Assembly (NCBI RefSeq): GCF_022770205.1
Contig: NZ_JALEIK010000038.1
Span: 1 to 64,000 of the forward strand
Length of the DNA stretch: 64,000 nt
From: Helicobacter sp.
GTDB lineage: Bacteria; Campylobacterota; Campylobacteria; Campylobacterales; Helicobacteraceae
Direction of reading: 5' to 3'
This document shows positions 63,630 to 64,000 of this stretch, one piece after another. Under the pieces are notes generated by a model. That model had not been told where the DNA came from, ran no database searches, and was given only the letters and a program-made list of their open reading frames with translations. A program made the translations under genes and the position numbers. Numbering within the stretch: the stretch's first letter is position 1; each line of letters starts with the position of its first letter.

Positions 63630-64000
63630 ACTTAAAGGCATCTTAACGCATTTTGACGCACAAGAAGGGATTTTGCGCCTTTGTGTGCGCTTGTGTGATG
63701 ATGCTAAAAAGTTGGAATCGCAAATGCTAAATGTGCTTTTGTTAGAGGATTCCACATTTTTAGAGCCATTTTTACAAAAAACCTTAAAATTGTGCTTTAA
63801 AGAAAGCAGCGTAATTGTAGGCTTAGAGCTAAAGGGCTTGCACAATACCTTTAAATCCAAAATTTTAGACATACAAACAGACACACTCTTTGCAAGGCTA
63901 GTGTTAGAAGTGCAAAATAGCGCAATTGCCGCCTTGTGTCCGCTTGATTTTATTAAACAAAATGCTTTAAAAAAGGGGGATTGCGTGAAGTGGCACATCC
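63619..64000 (+). CDS. TOBE-domain molybdenum-binding protein, partial
   Basis: An open frame of 127 codons runs off the right edge. It starts with GTG at 63619 or TTG at 63622, inside the end of modA (overlap of about 11 bases). The last part (DTLFARLVLEVQNSAIAAL and ALKKGDCVKWHI) resembles a Mop/TOBE molybdate-binding domain, and the first 80 residues are helical and unassigned. In C. jejuni a molybdopterin-binding-type gene sits between modA and modB, which fits. Only a few codons appear to be missing. The ORF has no stop in the window. Confidence 0.75.
   Translation, partial: MLNRLKGILTHFDAQEGILRLCVRLCDDAKKLESQMLNVLLLEDSTFLEPFLQKTLKLCFKESSVIVGLELKGLHNTFKSKILDIQTDTLFARLVLEVQNSAIAALCPLDFIKQNALKKGDCVKWHI

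Noticed and set aside
1-64000. tRNA, rRNA, CRISPR arrays or insertion sequences
   Set aside because: No cloverleaf-like segments, regular spaced repeats or transposase motifs were noticed on reading; a covariance-model and repeat search would be needed to be certain.

Overview
This 64 kb window is AT-rich (roughly one third G+C) bacterial chromosome. Protein families, gene order and promoter style point to the Campylobacterota, most likely an enterohepatic Helicobacter. Indicators are the H. pylori-type CheZ next to a U32 peptidase, the minE-minD / dprA / nadE / lpxK neighbourhood, FliW, a CadF-like OmpA-family porin, an LctP-LutABC lactate module, and -10 boxes (TATAAT-like) with little -35 signal. 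The species call is an inference from content; no rRNA, tRNA or CRISPR array was seen.

Layout. 1-498 has no gene but holds a perfect inverted repeat. 0.5-10.7 kb carries a family 2 glycosyltransferase, the ComM-like ATPase yifB, tgt, an RCK/TrkA-type protein, yraN, hom, a small STAS-like protein overlapping lgt, and an ABC-F ATPase. 10.8-13.5 kb is a broken SF1 helicase-nuclease gene. 13.6-18.7 kb has a gamma carbonic anhydrase-like protein and the lactate uptake and oxidation operon. 18.7-28.5 kb has U32 peptidase, cheZ, gpmI, mraY-murD, priA, two small ORFs and a class V aminotransferase. 28.6-32 kb has a CPA2 antiporter and then a decayed operon of unknown genes. 32-40.9 kb (minus strand) has dprA, a WD40/helical-repeat protein, a YibQ-like deacetylase, minE, minD, rnhB, lon and bamD. 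41-44.9 kb (plus) has fliW, proC, miaA, a GT4 glycosyltransferase and ruvX. 44.9-47.3 kb (minus) has a CheX-type chemotaxis protein and the OmpA-family protein. 47.4-54.4 kb has nadE, a DegT-type protein, lpxK, ppc and an SDF-family symporter. 54.4-56.1 kb is an NlaIII/IceA1-like restriction-modification pair. 56.2-57.7 kb is an NhaC antiporter. 57.8-62.7 kb (minus) is one tight unit: small ORF, leuD, leuB, selA, selB. The right edge starts the molybdate uptake operon (modA and a TOBE-domain gene).

Most of the window is core metabolism and cell-envelope, division and motility genes, with intact reading frames. Decay is limited to accessory loci: the helicase-nuclease gene and the 29.8-32 kb operon carry several small indels (mostly in homopolymers) and in-frame stops. 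Functional groupings that work together are lactate import and oxidation (lctP, lutABC), chemotaxis signal termination (cheZ and the CheX-like protein), septum placement (minDE), and selenocysteine insertion (selAB), the last apparently transcribed with leucine biosynthesis genes.

Two DNA-level signals stand out beyond the genes. The hexamer GGAATC (and its complement GATTCC) occurs about ten times more often than base composition predicts, on both strands, in all three codon phases and between genes. The tetranucleotide CATG, the expected target of the NlaIII-like enzyme encoded here, is almost absent: 7 sites found by eye against about 200 expected.
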